NCBI RefSeq assembly: GCF_005484965.1
Contig: NZ_CP034036.1
Span: 1 to 64,000 of the forward strand
Length of the DNA stretch: 64,000 bases
Reading direction: 5' to 3'
Origin: Brenneria nigrifluens DSM 30175 = ATCC 13028
GTDB lineage: Bacteria > Pseudomonadota > Gammaproteobacteria > Enterobacterales > Enterobacteriaceae
The position numbers and the translations under genes are program-made. Shown piece after piece: positions 41,694 through 50,528 of this stretch (positions are counted from its first letter, which is position 1; every line of letters begins with the position of its first letter). Below the pieces are notes generated by a model, which was not told the DNA's origin, ran no database searches, and saw only the letters and a program-made list of their open reading frames with translations.

Positions 41694-43086
41694 TCGGTTT
41701 CAGGGGAAAGCGGGCGCGCTGGTAGCCCACCTCCGCCATCGCGCTTCCCTGGGCGTCGGCCAGCAGCCGTGCCGCGTTCTGCCCGCACATCCGCCCCTGA
41801 CAGGGGCCCATGCCGCAACGGGTAAACGCCTTAAGCTGGTTGGCGCCGCCGCAGCCTATTTTGGCCGCCGCGCGGATCTCGCCGGCGCTGACCTGCTCGC
41901 AGCGGCAAATCGTCACGCTGTCCTCCGGCTGGTAAGCGGCCGCCGGCACCGGGTAGAGGGCGGCGAGAAACGGCCGGATCGCCAGCTGGTTGCGCAGCGT
42001 CGCCAACAAAGGGCCCGCCGTTTTATCCCGCTCCTGAAGAGTGATGACGCCCGCTGCGCGCAGTATGTCCAGCGCGGCGATATGTCCGCTCAGTTCGGAG
42101 GTCTCCGCGCCGACGATGCCGCCGGCGTCGCCGGCGATGTACACCCCCGGCAGGCTGGCGCGCCGCCACTCATCCAGTTCCGGAAACCAGTACTGCTGCC
42201 GATTATCCCACTGCAGGCGACAACCCAGCGCATTGGCCAGTTGGACGGCGGGCGTGACGCCAATATGCGTCAGCACCGCAGGGGTCGCCAGCCGGCGCGT
42301 TTTCCCGCGCCGGGTGAAGCGCACGGCGCTGACCTGCTTGTCGCCTTCAATCGCCAGATTATCGACGCCGGAAAAATAGGGAATGCCGGCGCGTTTTATT
42401 TCCCGCAGCAAGCGCCAGCCTTTATACAGATAGCCGGGCGTGTGGCGCAGCGCAGCGGGCAGCAGCGGTAGCGCGTTGAGATAGTGGCGCGGCGCGGTGG
42501 TGTCCAGAATGGCCTGAATCCGCCCTCCGGCGCGTATCACCTGGGCGGCGAACAGCAACAGCAGCGGGCCGTTGCCCACCAGCACGCTGGGCGACGGCGG
42601 CAGCAATCCGGCGGATTTCATCAGCAACTGCGCCGCGCCCACGGTCATGGCGCCCGGCAGCGTCCAGCCCGGCATCGGAAAGGTGCGCTCCTGCGCGCCG
42701 ACGGCCAGCAAAATAAAGCGCGCCTGAATCTGATGATTGCGGGTGACGGCGCCTTTTTCCAGCAGGAACGCCTGTTTTTCCGGCGTAATTTGCCAGACCA
42801 GCGTATTGGGTAGATAGCGAATATTCGGGGAGGAGGCCGCGGCGGCCAGCCGGCGGCCGGCGGCGTACTCCGCGCCGAAAATCGCCTCCGCGTTGCCGAC
42901 GGGCGAGCGGGTGACGTTACGGTAAATTTGTCCGCCGGGCAGGGGGTTTTCATCCGCCAGCCAGACGGAAAGCCCGGCCTGGCTGGCTTCCTGCGCCGCT
43001 TTCAACCCCGCGGGGCCGGCGCCGACGATCAGCAGGTCAACGACGTTGCCTGGCGCGTCATGGTGGGCGTTGTCGCGGCCGTTCAT
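41656..43086 (-). CDS. FAD/NAD(P)-binding oxidoreductase subunit (opine oxidase A / HcnB-like)
   Basis: The 476-residue flavoprotein starts MNGRDNAHHDAPGNVVDLLIVGAGPAGLKAAQEA, with a Rossmann FAD motif GAGPAG and a second NAD-like motif (GNGPLLL). The C-terminus CRCEQVSAGEIRAAAKIGCG followed by CGMGPCQGRMCG is a BFD-like iron-sulfur segment, as in octopine/nopaline oxidase A, HcnB and D-hydroxyproline dehydrogenase. It is the last of a three-subunit enzyme and overlaps the 2Fe-2S gene by 4 bp. The substrate is inferred only to be a D-amino acid or N-substituted amino acid. Confidence 0.85.
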   Translation of the reverse strand: MNGRDNAHHDAPGNVVDLLIVGAGPAGLKAAQEASQAGLSVWLADENPLPGGQIYRNVTRSPVGNAEAIFGAEYAAGRRLAAAASSPNIRYLPNTLVWQITPEKQAFLLEKGAVTRNHQIQARFILLAVGAQERTFPMPGWTLPGAMTVGAAQLLMKSAGLLPPSPSVLVGNGPLLLLFAAQVIRAGGRIQAILDTTAPRHYLNALPLLPAALRHTPGYLYKGWRLLREIKRAGIPYFSGVDNLAIEGDKQVSAVRFTRRGKTRRLATPAVLTHIGVTPAVQLANALGCRLQWDNRQQYWFPELDEWRRASLPGVYIAGDAGGIVGAETSELSGHIAALDILRAAGVITLQERDKTAGPLLATLRNQLAIRPFLAALYPVPAAAYQPEDSVTICRCEQVSAGEIRAAAKIGCGGANQLKAFTRCGMGPCQGRMCGQNAARLLADAQGSAMAEVGYQRARFPLKPITLAELAQSGEE

Positions 43087-43391
43087 TGCACCGCCCTTGC
43101 GCCGTGCGTAAACGCGATGCGCATACCGGCGCGTACCTGCGTCATGCAGGCCTGAACGTGCGGCACGTCGTCCACCGTGACCCGGCATTCGAAACAGCTG
43201 CCCATCATACAGAAAGGACCGCGCGGCTGGTCGTCAATGGCGGTGGTGCGGCAGGCGGTAAAGCCGTTGGCCAGCAGCGCCGCGGCGATGGTCCAGTCCG
43301 GGCAGGCCAGCAGGGCGTTGCCGTTAACCCAGATGGTGACCGAGCGGGGGTTAGCCGACGGCAAGGGGTGAAAGTGCAAATCGCTGGACAT
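43083..43391 (-). CDS. 2Fe-2S ferredoxin-like subunit (HcnA/opine oxidase C-like)
   Basis: The 102-residue protein has a plant-type 2Fe-2S pattern: GPFCMMGSCFECRVTV (C-x4-C-x2-C) with a further cysteine in VQACMTQV. It matches the small subunit of HCN synthase, opine oxidases and hydroxyproline dehydrogenases. ATG 43391 lies inside the DadA-like gene (41-bp overlap). It connects the two flavin subunits electronically. Confidence 0.85.
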   Translation of the reverse strand: MSSDLHFHPLPSANPRSVTIWVNGNALLACPDWTIAAALLANGFTACRTTAIDDQPRGPFCMMGSCFECRVTVDDVPHVQACMTQVRAGMRIAFTHGARAVQ

Positions 43392-44469
43392 TGAATGCCT
43401 CAAAAAGATGATCAAGTTTCCCGCCGAGGATCCACCCCGGCAGGATAGTGCTGTGCAACGCGGCCAGCGTGACGCCGCTGTGGCAGGTGACGGCAAACGC
43501 GCCGGGATGGCTGGCGGAGGTATCGTAAACCGGCAGGCCGTCGGGCGTCATAATACGCAGCGCCCCCCAGGTGCGGACGATGCGCGCGTCGGCCAGCGCC
43601 GGAAAGGCCGTCAGCGCCCGCCGCGCCATACCGCGCAGGATCTCCGGCCGGGTGTCGTTGTTCAGCCCCACATGTTCATGGGAGTCGCCGATCATTACCG
43701 TGCCTTCCTGGGTCTGGCGCAGCATATTGCTGGGATAGTCAATCAGCGGCGCCAGGCGTTCGGTGACCATCACCTGTCCGCGCACCGGTTCTATCGGGAT
43801 GGTTAATCCCACCTGCGCCCCCAGCCGGGTATTCTCCAGCCCGGCGGCCAGCACCACCCGCGCGGCGCGTAAGTCGCCGCGCGAGGTGTGAAGGATAAAG
43901 CCGGCGGCATCGCGCTGGATCTCGCTGACCGGCGCGGCCGGGAAATAGCGTCCGCCCGCCTGTACAAACGCCTGCGACAAGGCGCGCAGCGTCAGCAGCG
44001 GGTTGGCGTGGCCGTCATGGGGCGAATAGATGGCGCCGGCCACCTGCGGCGCAATGGCCGGGACGCGCCGGCGCAAGGTCGCCGCGTTCCAGACCTGATA
44101 GCTGAAGCGCGGGCTGCCCTGCTGTAACTGCCGCATGGCCCGTTCGGCCTGCGCCAGCGCATCAGGGGTAAGACAAATGTTTAAACCGCCGGGACGGCGA
44201 AAACCGCAGTCGATGCCGGTTTTCGTTTGCAGACCCTGGGCGAAATCCTGCCATTGCGCGGAGGCAAGGCGGGACAATTCATTATACGGCGGGCAGGTCA
44301 ATCCTTTACCCTGCACCCAGACCAGTCCGAAATTGCCGCGCGACGCCCGGAAGTCGCCGTCGCCGCCGTCGCAAACGGCCACGCTGATCTTTTTCTGGCT
44401 CAGGCCGTAGGCGATGGCGTGACCCACAATGCCGCCGCCGATAACCACAACGTCATAGCGCTGATTCAT
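43351..44469 (-). CDS. DadA-like FAD-dependent amine/amino-acid oxidase subunit
   Basis: The 372-residue glycine oxidase/D-amino-acid dehydrogenase family protein has GGGIVGHAIAYGLSQ (FAD motif) at its N-terminus and a GALRIMTPDGLPVYD C-terminal motif. It corresponds to the catalytic subunit (OoxB, NoxB or HcnC) that takes electrons from the C-N bond of the substrate. It comes first of the three subunits, 53 bp after the racemase-like gene, with a GC-rich hairpin in that gap. Confidence 0.87.
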   Translation of the reverse strand: MNQRYDVVVIGGGIVGHAIAYGLSQKKISVAVCDGGDGDFRASRGNFGLVWVQGKGLTCPPYNELSRLASAQWQDFAQGLQTKTGIDCGFRRPGGLNICLTPDALAQAERAMRQLQQGSPRFSYQVWNAATLRRRVPAIAPQVAGAIYSPHDGHANPLLTLRALSQAFVQAGGRYFPAAPVSEIQRDAAGFILHTSRGDLRAARVVLAAGLENTRLGAQVGLTIPIEPVRGQVMVTERLAPLIDYPSNMLRQTQEGTVMIGDSHEHVGLNNDTRPEILRGMARRALTAFPALADARIVRTWGALRIMTPDGLPVYDTSASHPGAFAVTCHSGVTLAALHSTILPGWILGGKLDHLFEAFNVQRFALSPLAVG

Positions 44470-44488
44470 AGCTGACCGTTATTCCTGT

Positions 44489-44514
44489 GGCGAGCGGCGG
44501 ATAGTCCGCTCGCC
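44489..44514 (-). other. Intercistronic hairpin
   Basis: A 9-bp perfect stem, GGCGAGCGG with CCGCTCGCC, with an 8-nt loop lies between the racemase-like and DadA-like genes. There is no T-run, so it is more likely an RNA-processing or stability element than a terminator. Confidence 0.5.
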
Positions 44515-44522
44515 CGGTATGA

Positions 44523-45260
44523 TCACAGGCACCATTTTTCACCGCCGTCGTAGCGGCGGGGCCGTAGCGCCGCCTGAAACCAGTTCACCAATGTTACGGT
44601 ATCGAATACCGGCAGGCCGAGATGCGCATGCAACGAGGCGCTAAACGGCGCCAGGTTGGTGCATTCCAGCACCAGCGCGCCGCTATCGGGAAAGCGCGCC
44701 AGCGCCTGCTCGGCGGCGCGCAACACCTCGCGCTCCAAAACCGCGTAGGGCACGCCGTCATCCCCCGAACGGATGGAACGGACGAATTCCGAGTCCGGCG
44801 GCATGCCGGCGACGGCGGCCTGCGGATCGATACCGACCCTGGCCAGATAATCGCCCCGCAGCGTGCTGTCGTCAAACGTCAGAATCAACGGCTGCTTGCC
44901 CGCGGGCAATAATCGCTGTACCAGCGGGTATTGCAGCAGGCTGCTGGTGACGAGCGGCACCGGCGACCAGGCGGCCAGCTCCTGTTGGTAATAGGAGAGA
45001 TAGCCGCAGCTGGTGGTCAAGCCGTCAACGCCCTCGTCAATCAGCGATTGGGCGGCGCGTTTAAACGGCTCCAGCAGATCGTGCTGCTGGAGGTGCCCCA
45101 TCCGCTGGGGAATGGCTTCTTCCACCACGCGGTAGCGTACCGGAAAGGACCAGGTATCCGCATTGCCGATATCGCCGAGGTAACGGCGGAAATGCGTTTT
45201 TACCATCAGGATCCCCACGGTGGCCGGGGCGGCGCTGCTATGACGGGTATGATGACTCAT
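44523..45260 (-). CDS. Asp/Glu racemase-superfamily protein
   Basis: The 245-residue protein of the Asp/Glu/hydantoin racemase superfamily has two opposed cysteines, in TTSCGYLSYYQ and LVLECTNLAPFSA, as expected for two-base racemases. It could racemise an amino acid before or after the flavoenzyme or act on a related substrate. It lies 22 bp after the aminotransferase gene in the same transcript. Confidence 0.82.
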   Translation of the reverse strand: MSHHTRHSSAAPATVGILMVKTHFRRYLGDIGNADTWSFPVRYRVVEEAIPQRMGHLQQHDLLEPFKRAAQSLIDEGVDGLTTSCGYLSYYQQELAAWSPVPLVTSSLLQYPLVQRLLPAGKQPLILTFDDSTLRGDYLARVGIDPQAAVAGMPPDSEFVRSIRSGDDGVPYAVLEREVLRAAEQALARFPDSGALVLECTNLAPFSASLHAHLGLPVFDTVTLVNWFQAALRPRRYDGGEKWCL

Positions 45261-45282
45261 TGTAATCTCTCTGGTGCGGGTA

Positions 45283-46488
45283 TCAGTGCGGCGATGCGCC
45301 GATCAGCGATTCCAGTATCTGCTGCAAAATCTGCTGCGAGGTGGCGAAGTTGAGCCTGACGAACGCTTCTCCGCCCGGGATAAAGTTTTCTCCGCCGCTG
45401 AGCGCCAGCCTGGCGTGTTGCAGATAGTGGCTGCCCGCCGGCGCGGGTAGCGATAGCGCGCCGAGGTCGAGCCAGGCGAAATAGGTGGCCTGCGGCGCGT
45501 GGACCCGTACCGCGGGAAGCGCCTGCCGCAGGGTGGTAACCACCTGTTCGCGGCGTTCAAACAGGTAGTGACGCAGCCCGGTCAGCCAGGGTTGTCCGCG
45601 ATCCCAGGCCGCCATGGTGGCGTCGATGCCGACGCCGGAAGGGTAGCCCAGCGTTTTGGCGGGGATCTGCCGGGTGAAGCGCTGTTTAAGCGCGCCGTCG
45701 CCAAAGTACATCAGGCCGCAGCGTAGTCCGGCGATATTAAAGCTTTTGCTGGCGGAGTTAAGGGTCACGGTGCGGGCCGCCAGCGCCGGGCGCAGCGAAC
45801 CGAACGGAATATGCCGCCGGCCCGGCAACACCAGGTCGGCGTGGATTTCATCGGCGATCACCAGCAGATTATAGGCTTCCGCCAGGGCCGCCAGCTTTTC
45901 CAGCTCATCGCGGCGCAGGGCGCGCCCCGTGGGGTTATGCGGATTGCACAGCAGCAGAATGCGCGTGTCGGCGTCGATCTGCCGTTCCAGATGGGCGAAA
46001 TCGATTTCGTAACCCTGCCCGTTATCCACCAGCGGGCTGGCCTGCAGGCGGCGGCCGGTTTCCTCGACGGCCTGATAAAAGGGCGGGTAGGTCGGCGTCT
46101 GCAACAGTATGCCGTCGCCGGGCCGGCTGAACGCCTGTATCAGCAGGTAAACCGCCTGCACCAGTTCATTCACCGCCAGGACGTTTTCCGCATCGGTTTC
46201 CCAGGCGAAATCCCGCTGCGTATAGCGGCTGAAAGCGCGGGCCAGCGCATGTTCGGCACGGCCGCGCTGCCGGTAGGGATATCCCGTATCCTGATCCTGA
46301 TACCAGTGGCGCAGCACATCGGTAATGGCCGGGGCCGGAGCGAAATCCATTTCCGCCACCCAGGCGGGCAGAACGTCGAGCGCGTAGTGTTGCCATTTCA
46401 TGCTCTGCCGGCGGCGCAGGGCGTCGAGCGACAGGATATTCTGCTCGGCGAATTGCTGAGCCAGGCGCGAGTCGAACGGCGCGCTCAT
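45283..46488 (-). CDS. PLP-dependent aminotransferase class I/II, PatB/MalY-like
   Basis: The 401-residue fold-type I PLP enzyme resembles PatB/MalY cystathionine beta-lyases (WVAEMDFAPAPAITDVL near the N-terminus is their hallmark). The PLP lysine lies in NSASKSFNIAGLRCG, and NPHNPTGRAL and the ADEIHADLVL motif are present. It may cleave C-S bonds in sulfur amino acids or transaminate. ATG 46488 gives the normal start; the upstream in-frame region overlaps the AhpD-like gene. It follows that gene by 1 bp. Confidence 0.85.
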   Translation of the reverse strand: MSAPFDSRLAQQFAEQNILSLDALRRRQSMKWQHYALDVLPAWVAEMDFAPAPAITDVLRHWYQDQDTGYPYRQRGRAEHALARAFSRYTQRDFAWETDAENVLAVNELVQAVYLLIQAFSRPGDGILLQTPTYPPFYQAVEETGRRLQASPLVDNGQGYEIDFAHLERQIDADTRILLLCNPHNPTGRALRRDELEKLAALAEAYNLLVIADEIHADLVLPGRRHIPFGSLRPALAARTVTLNSASKSFNIAGLRCGLMYFGDGALKQRFTRQIPAKTLGYPSGVGIDATMAAWDRGQPWLTGLRHYLFERREQVVTTLRQALPAVRVHAPQATYFAWLDLGALSLPAPAGSHYLQHARLALSGGENFIPGGEAFVRLNFATSQQILQQILESLIGASPH

Positions 46489-46489
46489 C

Positions 46490-47077
46490 TCAGCGGGCGT
46501 CCAGATAGGCTTCGGTATTGGGCTTAACGCCAAGCGCGCTATTCAGGCGGTTGCTGTAATTGAAATAGCTGGCGATGGCGGCGGCGTCGAGAATATCGCG
46601 TTCGCTCAGCCCCGCCTGGCGTAATGCATCCAGATGGGCGGGTTCGATATCCTGCGGAGCCTGGGTGATTTGCCGGGCATAATCGGCCAATGCCCGTTCG
46701 CGGACGGTGAGCGGCGCATGGCGATAGTTGACCTCGACCTGGCCGACCCATACCGGGTCGCCGCTGATTTGGCGTAACGTCGCGGAATGGGCGAATACGC
46801 AGGGCGCGCAGCGATTCTCCACGCTGACCACCACCGCGATCAATTCCCTTTCCCGCGGCGTCAGCCCGCTCTCTTGCGGTTGATTCAACGCTCTGCTGAG
46901 CGCATCCTGCGCAATCAGCAGGGGGGGATTATGTGCCAGAATCAGCTGGGTGTTGCGGCGATGACCGACGTTGGCCGCCGTGCGCTCGATAATTTCCAGG
47001 ACTTCGCCCGTTAACGGTGCTTCCGCCAGTTTAAGCCATGAAAGAGAAACCGGTTTTTTGTTGCCGGGCTTGCTCAT
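46490..47077 (-). CDS. AhpD/carboxymuconolactone decarboxylase-like protein
   Basis: The 195-residue CMD-domain protein has the AhpD core ENRCAPCVFAHSATLRQ, in which the Glu, the CxxC pair and the His form a peroxidatic site. Such proteins are often called uncharacterised peroxidase-related enzymes. In this operon it could destroy peroxide made by an oxidase or act on an intermediate. It is the first gene of the 47.1-41.7 kb transcript and has the 35-bp promoter repeat 65 bp upstream. Confidence 0.83.
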   Translation of the reverse strand: MSKPGNKKPVSLSWLKLAEAPLTGEVLEIIERTAANVGHRRNTQLILAHNPPLLIAQDALSRALNQPQESGLTPRERELIAVVVSVENRCAPCVFAHSATLRQISGDPVWVGQVEVNYRHAPLTVRERALADYARQITQAPQDIEPAHLDALRQAGLSERDILDAAAIASYFNYSNRLNSALGVKPNTEAYLDAR

Positions 47078-47141
47078 GGGAAATTCCTTCTGTTTTTTGA
47101 CGTTGACAAGCCAGCAGGCGTTGGCTAAGTTGCTGTCAAAT

Positions 47142-47176
47142 TAACAAATATATATTTTATATTGTATAAACTTTAT
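47142..47176 (-). promoter_or_regulatory. 35-bp operator/promoter repeat, copy 1
   Basis: The 35 bases from TAACAAATATATATTTT to GTATAAACTTTAT are identical to 49763-49797. They contain the 6-3-6 palindrome TTTATATTGTATAAA and AT-rich -10-like hexamers. The copy lies 65 bp upstream of the AhpD-like gene, in the same orientation relative to its gene as the other copy. It is probably the binding site of the GntR regulator encoded next door. Confidence 0.8.
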
Positions 47177-47273
47177 CAGCTATCCATTCCCATTTATTGC
47201 ATATGCGGCGTGGCTTTTCCGGCGGCGGTCAACGGCGTCGGGAGACTGGAATGCTGGTCGCATTGAGGGCGCT

Positions 47274-47969
47274 ATGGCACAGATAAATGACTCACAGCGG
47301 GATGGCGCAGTCACGCTTCCTGCGACAACCGTGGACCGTCGTCCGCTTACCGATCAGGTGGCGGACTATGTGCGGGATCTGATTATTCAGGACATTCTGA
47401 AACCGGGGGATCCCATCAATGTGCAATCGATTTGCGAAACCCTGCAAATCTCCCAAACGCCGCTGCGCGAGGCCCTGAAAATGCTCGCCGCCCAGCGTTT
47501 GGTGGATATGAAGCCCAACAAGCGGGTGGTGGTGGCGTCGCTCGATGGGCGGGAAGTGGAAAACATGCTGGTGGTGTACACCGAAATGGAAAAACTGGCG
47601 GGACGGCTGGCGGCGCAGCACGCCACGACGGCCGATATCAAGGTGCTGCAACAGCATGAGCAGGCGCTGATGGCGGCGTTCGAGGCCGGCGAATCGCTGC
47701 GCTATTTCCACGCCAATCAGGCCTTTCATCTGGCGCTGGTGCGCGCTTCGCACAATGAGGCGCTGGTGGAAGTGCACGCCAATCTTAATGCCCGTCTTTA
47801 CCGCACCCGCTTTAAAGGCAACCAGCTAAACCATCGCCGCGGCGACTGGCAGGTGGTGGCCGAAGAGCACGGCGAGATCCTGCGGGCGATTATCGAGCAG
47901 GACGGCGAACGCTGCGCGGCGCTGTTGTCGCAGCATCTCAACGGCGCCCGTTTCTCGCTGCGCGAATAG
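47274..47969 (+). CDS. GntR/FadR-family regulator of the amino-acid/opine island
   Basis: The 231-residue GntR regulator has a winged helix (LKPGDPINVQSICETLQISQTPLREALKMLAAQRLVDMKPNK) and an FCD C-terminal domain (YFHANQAFHLALVRASHNEALVEVH, with the metal-binding His residues). It is divergent from the AhpD-like gene and convergent with the peptide-binding-protein gene, between two copies of an identical palindromic repeat. It most likely controls both. Confidence 0.9.
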   Translation: MAQINDSQRDGAVTLPATTVDRRPLTDQVADYVRDLIIQDILKPGDPINVQSICETLQISQTPLREALKMLAAQRLVDMKPNKRVVVASLDGREVENMLVVYTEMEKLAGRLAAQHATTADIKVLQQHEQALMAAFEAGESLRYFHANQAFHLALVRASHNEALVEVHANLNARLYRTRFKGNQLNHRRGDWQVVAEEHGEILRAIIEQDGERCAALLSQHLNGARFSLRE

Positions 47970-47984
47970 CCGGTTTTAATCCTG

Positions 47985-48018
47985 CCCGGATCGGCCCTGT
48001 TCCCTAAGCCGATCCGGG
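47985..48018. terminator. Bidirectional hairpin between convergent genes
   Basis: A 10-bp perfect inverted repeat, CCCGGATCGG (47985-47994) and CCGATCCGGG (48009-48018), lies between the convergent GntR and binding-protein genes. The T-tracts are short, so the termination strength is uncertain. Confidence 0.65.
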
Positions 48019-48027
48019 CGGCGTTTC

Positions 48028-49641
48028 TCAGCGTTTCGGCTCCACCCACACGCCGGACAGATTCCCTTCGATACCGTCGGCCGTCAGCGAGTGATCGTGC
48101 ACGCGCGGGTTGTAAATGGTGATGAACAGCGGCGACAGCAGGTTGATATCCGGCGCGTCGCGCATGACGATGTGCTGAAATTGCTTAAATTGGGCGACGC
48201 GCGTCGCCGGGTCGTTTTCGGTCTGCGCCGCTTCCAGCAGTCTGTCCACCTCCGGGTTATGGTAGTGAGAGGCATTGGAGAAAGGCAGCCCGATGCGGAA
48301 GTTTTTCGACCAGTAAAGCCGCTGCACGCCTACCGTCGGGTCGTACAGGTTGGCGAACATGTTGATCGACAATGAGAAATCACGATCGGTATATACCCGT
48401 TTGGTATGGGTTGAAATATCCGCCGAGCGCAATGTCGCCGCCACGCCGATTTTCGCCAATGACGAGCGGGTAAAGTCGGCGATGCGACGGAAAGCGTCGT
48501 CATAGGTGTTGTAGTCGAGGGTAATGCGGAAACGCACGCCGTCCGCCCCGCGCGGGTAACCCGCTTCATCCAGCAGGCGATTGGCCTCGTCGATATCGAA
48601 CGGATAAGGCGACGGCGCCGGATCGTGGAAGGTTTTCAGTCCCGGCGCGATAGGGGACGCGGTGACCACGCCATGACCGAAATAGGCCACCCGCAGCAGG
48701 GCGTCGCGATCTATCGCGTGTGAAAACGCCTGCCGTACCTTGAGCTCCTTAAAGTGTGGGTCGTCCAGATTGAATTGCAGCGCCGCCACGCTGTAAGAGT
48801 AGTTGTTCCCTTTGGTTTCAAAGCCCAGCTTGCCTGCTTCTTTCAGCCGTTTGATATCGCTCAGCGCCACCGGAGTACGGTAGGCGATATCGGCTTCGCC
48901 CGTTTCCAGCGCCACCGAACGCACCACCGCATCCGGCGAGAATTTGACAATCAGCTGGTCGATATAGGGTTTCGGGTTATCCCAGTAGTTTGGATTCCGT
49001 TTGTAGACGATATGGCTGCCGCGCACCCATTCGCTGAACACGTACGGACCGGTACCGACGGGGGCGTTGTTATTGGCGCTTTTCAGCGCATCGGCGCCCG
49101 CTTTGTCATAAAGATGTTTGGGAATGATGGGGGTTTCCCCGGCGGCGAACGCCCTGAGCAAATAGGGCGCCGGATGGGAAAGCTCGAATACCGCGGTTAG
49201 CGGATCGGGGGTTTTGATGTCCGCGACGTTGGCGAAGGTGCTGCTGGCGCGCGGATGCACTTTTTTCAGTAGCTGGATGGAGTAAGCGACGTCCGCCGAG
49301 GTGAAATCCTGGCCGTCATGCCACTTCACCCCTTCGCGCAAATGAAAGGTGTACCTTTTTCCGTCGGGACTGATCTCCCAGGAGGTGGCCAGCTGCGGCA
49401 GCGGGTTGAGATCGTAGTCATAGGTCAGCAATCCTTCGCTGACTTTGCCGCTGACGGCGATCGCCGGCTGCGCCACCGTGGCCAACGACACCAGCGTGGA
49501 CGGTTCGCTGGATAATATCAGCGTGAGCGTACCGCCCCGTTGCGGCGTTGTTGCCGCTGCCGCCTGAAAATGCGCCGTCGCCAGGCTTAAAGCCAGCAAC
49601 GTGTATCGTCCCCAGAGAGACATCCGATTGAACCATGACAT
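48028..49641 (-). CDS. Orphan ABC peptide-type substrate-binding protein
   Basis: The 537-residue SBP_bac_5 protein has a signal peptide (YTLLALSLATAHFQAAAA) and the family motifs (GGTLTLILSSEPSTL; LATSWEISPDGKRYTFHLREGVKWHDGQDFTSADV; VRQAFSHAIDRDALLRVAYFG). No permease or ATPase gene is next to it, so it must use a transporter encoded elsewhere, perhaps one already present for dipeptides. The shared promoter repeat couples it to the flavoenzyme operon, so its ligand is probably that pathway's substrate. Confidence 0.88.
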   Translation of the reverse strand: MSWFNRMSLWGRYTLLALSLATAHFQAAAATTPQRGGTLTLILSSEPSTLVSLATVAQPAIAVSGKVSEGLLTYDYDLNPLPQLATSWEISPDGKRYTFHLREGVKWHDGQDFTSADVAYSIQLLKKVHPRASSTFANVADIKTPDPLTAVFELSHPAPYLLRAFAAGETPIIPKHLYDKAGADALKSANNNAPVGTGPYVFSEWVRGSHIVYKRNPNYWDNPKPYIDQLIVKFSPDAVVRSVALETGEADIAYRTPVALSDIKRLKEAGKLGFETKGNNYSYSVAALQFNLDDPHFKELKVRQAFSHAIDRDALLRVAYFGHGVVTASPIAPGLKTFHDPAPSPYPFDIDEANRLLDEAGYPRGADGVRFRITLDYNTYDDAFRRIADFTRSSLAKIGVAATLRSADISTHTKRVYTDRDFSLSINMFANLYDPTVGVQRLYWSKNFRIGLPFSNASHYHNPEVDRLLEAAQTENDPATRVAQFKQFQHIVMRDAPDINLLSPLFITIYNPRVHDHSLTADGIEGNLSGVWVEPKR

Positions 49642-50029
49642 AAAACCCCCTGATAAATATCGTTCTGTCCCTTGGCATCATGGCGTTGCGGCCTGGCAGG
49701 CGGGCAATGCCGGTTGCGTTGGGTATCGTTGTCGTTGGTGTGTTTACGAACAGGATTCAACCTAACAAATATATATTTTATATTGTATAAACTTTATGGG
49801 ATAAGGATTCTCATAAACCGCAAATGGATGCCGGCCTCGCGGCGACGGCCGGCAAGAAGCCGCTTATCAGTGTGGAACGCTATAGCCTAAACGTGTGGAT
49901 TTGATGGATGATTGGACGTGCATTATGTGAATGGAGGTTAGCCAGATCTATAGTAGAAACAGTGATAATCTATTCCTGTTATTGATTCACTCGGCTAATT
50001 TATTGGCTTTACTATGACTGGAGTCGGCA
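49642..50029. other. Promoter gap upstream of the binding protein and the monooxygenase
   Basis: This 388-bp stretch holds the minus-strand promoter with the second 35-bp repeat, and a plus-strand region that leads to the ABM-domain gene. The latter part (49800-50029) is AT-rich and holds no convincing gene. Confidence 0.5.
49763..49797 (-). promoter_or_regulatory. 35-bp operator/promoter repeat, copy 2
   Basis: This copy is identical to 47142-47176 over 35 bp and in the same orientation. It lies 122 bp upstream of the orphan binding-protein gene. The palindrome TTTATATTGTATAAA sits at its centre. Perfect conservation in otherwise different flanks indicates a functional regulator site or a recent duplication. 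Confidence 0.8.
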
Positions 50030-50341
50030 ATGATAGTAAGAACATGGCATGGATGTGTGCCACAGAAGCACGCAGAAGGCTTCGCAACTCATCTTCAGTT
50101 AACGGGAGTCAAGCATTCGCAAGGCATCAAAGGTAATCAGGGGGCGTTTGTTAAACGGGTCACACAAGGACAGTGGGAGCATTTTTTCCTTGCAACTTAC
50201 TGGACTGATATTGATGCAGTTAAAGCTTTTGCTGGTGAGGATTATCATATCGCCGTTACCTACCCTGAAGATGATAAATTTTGCCTTTTGTCTGATCCTT
50301 ACGTTTTTCAGCATGACGTTCAGGCTATACAGCAGTTGTAA
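50030..50341 (+). CDS. ABM-domain monooxygenase-like protein
   Basis: The 103-residue protein has the ferredoxin-like antibiotic biosynthesis monooxygenase (ABM) dimer fold, seen in VKRVTQGQWEHFFLATYWTDIDAVKAF, typical of small heme-free monooxygenases and of quinol-oxidising stress proteins. A GGAG-type ribosome-binding site precedes ATG 50030. Its GC content is lower than the neighbouring genes. The substrate is unknown. Confidence 0.7.
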   Translation: MIVRTWHGCVPQKHAEGFATHLQLTGVKHSQGIKGNQGAFVKRVTQGQWEHFFLATYWTDIDAVKAFAGEDYHIAVTYPEDDKFCLLSDPYVFQHDVQAIQQL

Positions 50342-50528
50342 ATATAAGTGAGTATCGCCTAATGCTGCAATGGTGGGCTGATTTTCTGGATGCTAACCGT
50401 GAAGGGATGGTTAGGCCGTTTGAGTTTGCGCAGAAGGGATAACGCATCAAATTGCCGGAAGCATAAATAGAGAAACCTGTTAGCCGCTGCGTGATCTGAG
50501 CCTATTTGACTTTTTACCCAAAACAGAG

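Noticed and set aside
41656..44469. Hydrogen cyanide synthase hcnABC
   Set aside because: The subunit types fit, but the gene order is C-A-B and the operon includes a racemase, an aminotransferase and an AhpD-like gene with a GntR regulator, which points to amino-acid or opine catabolism.
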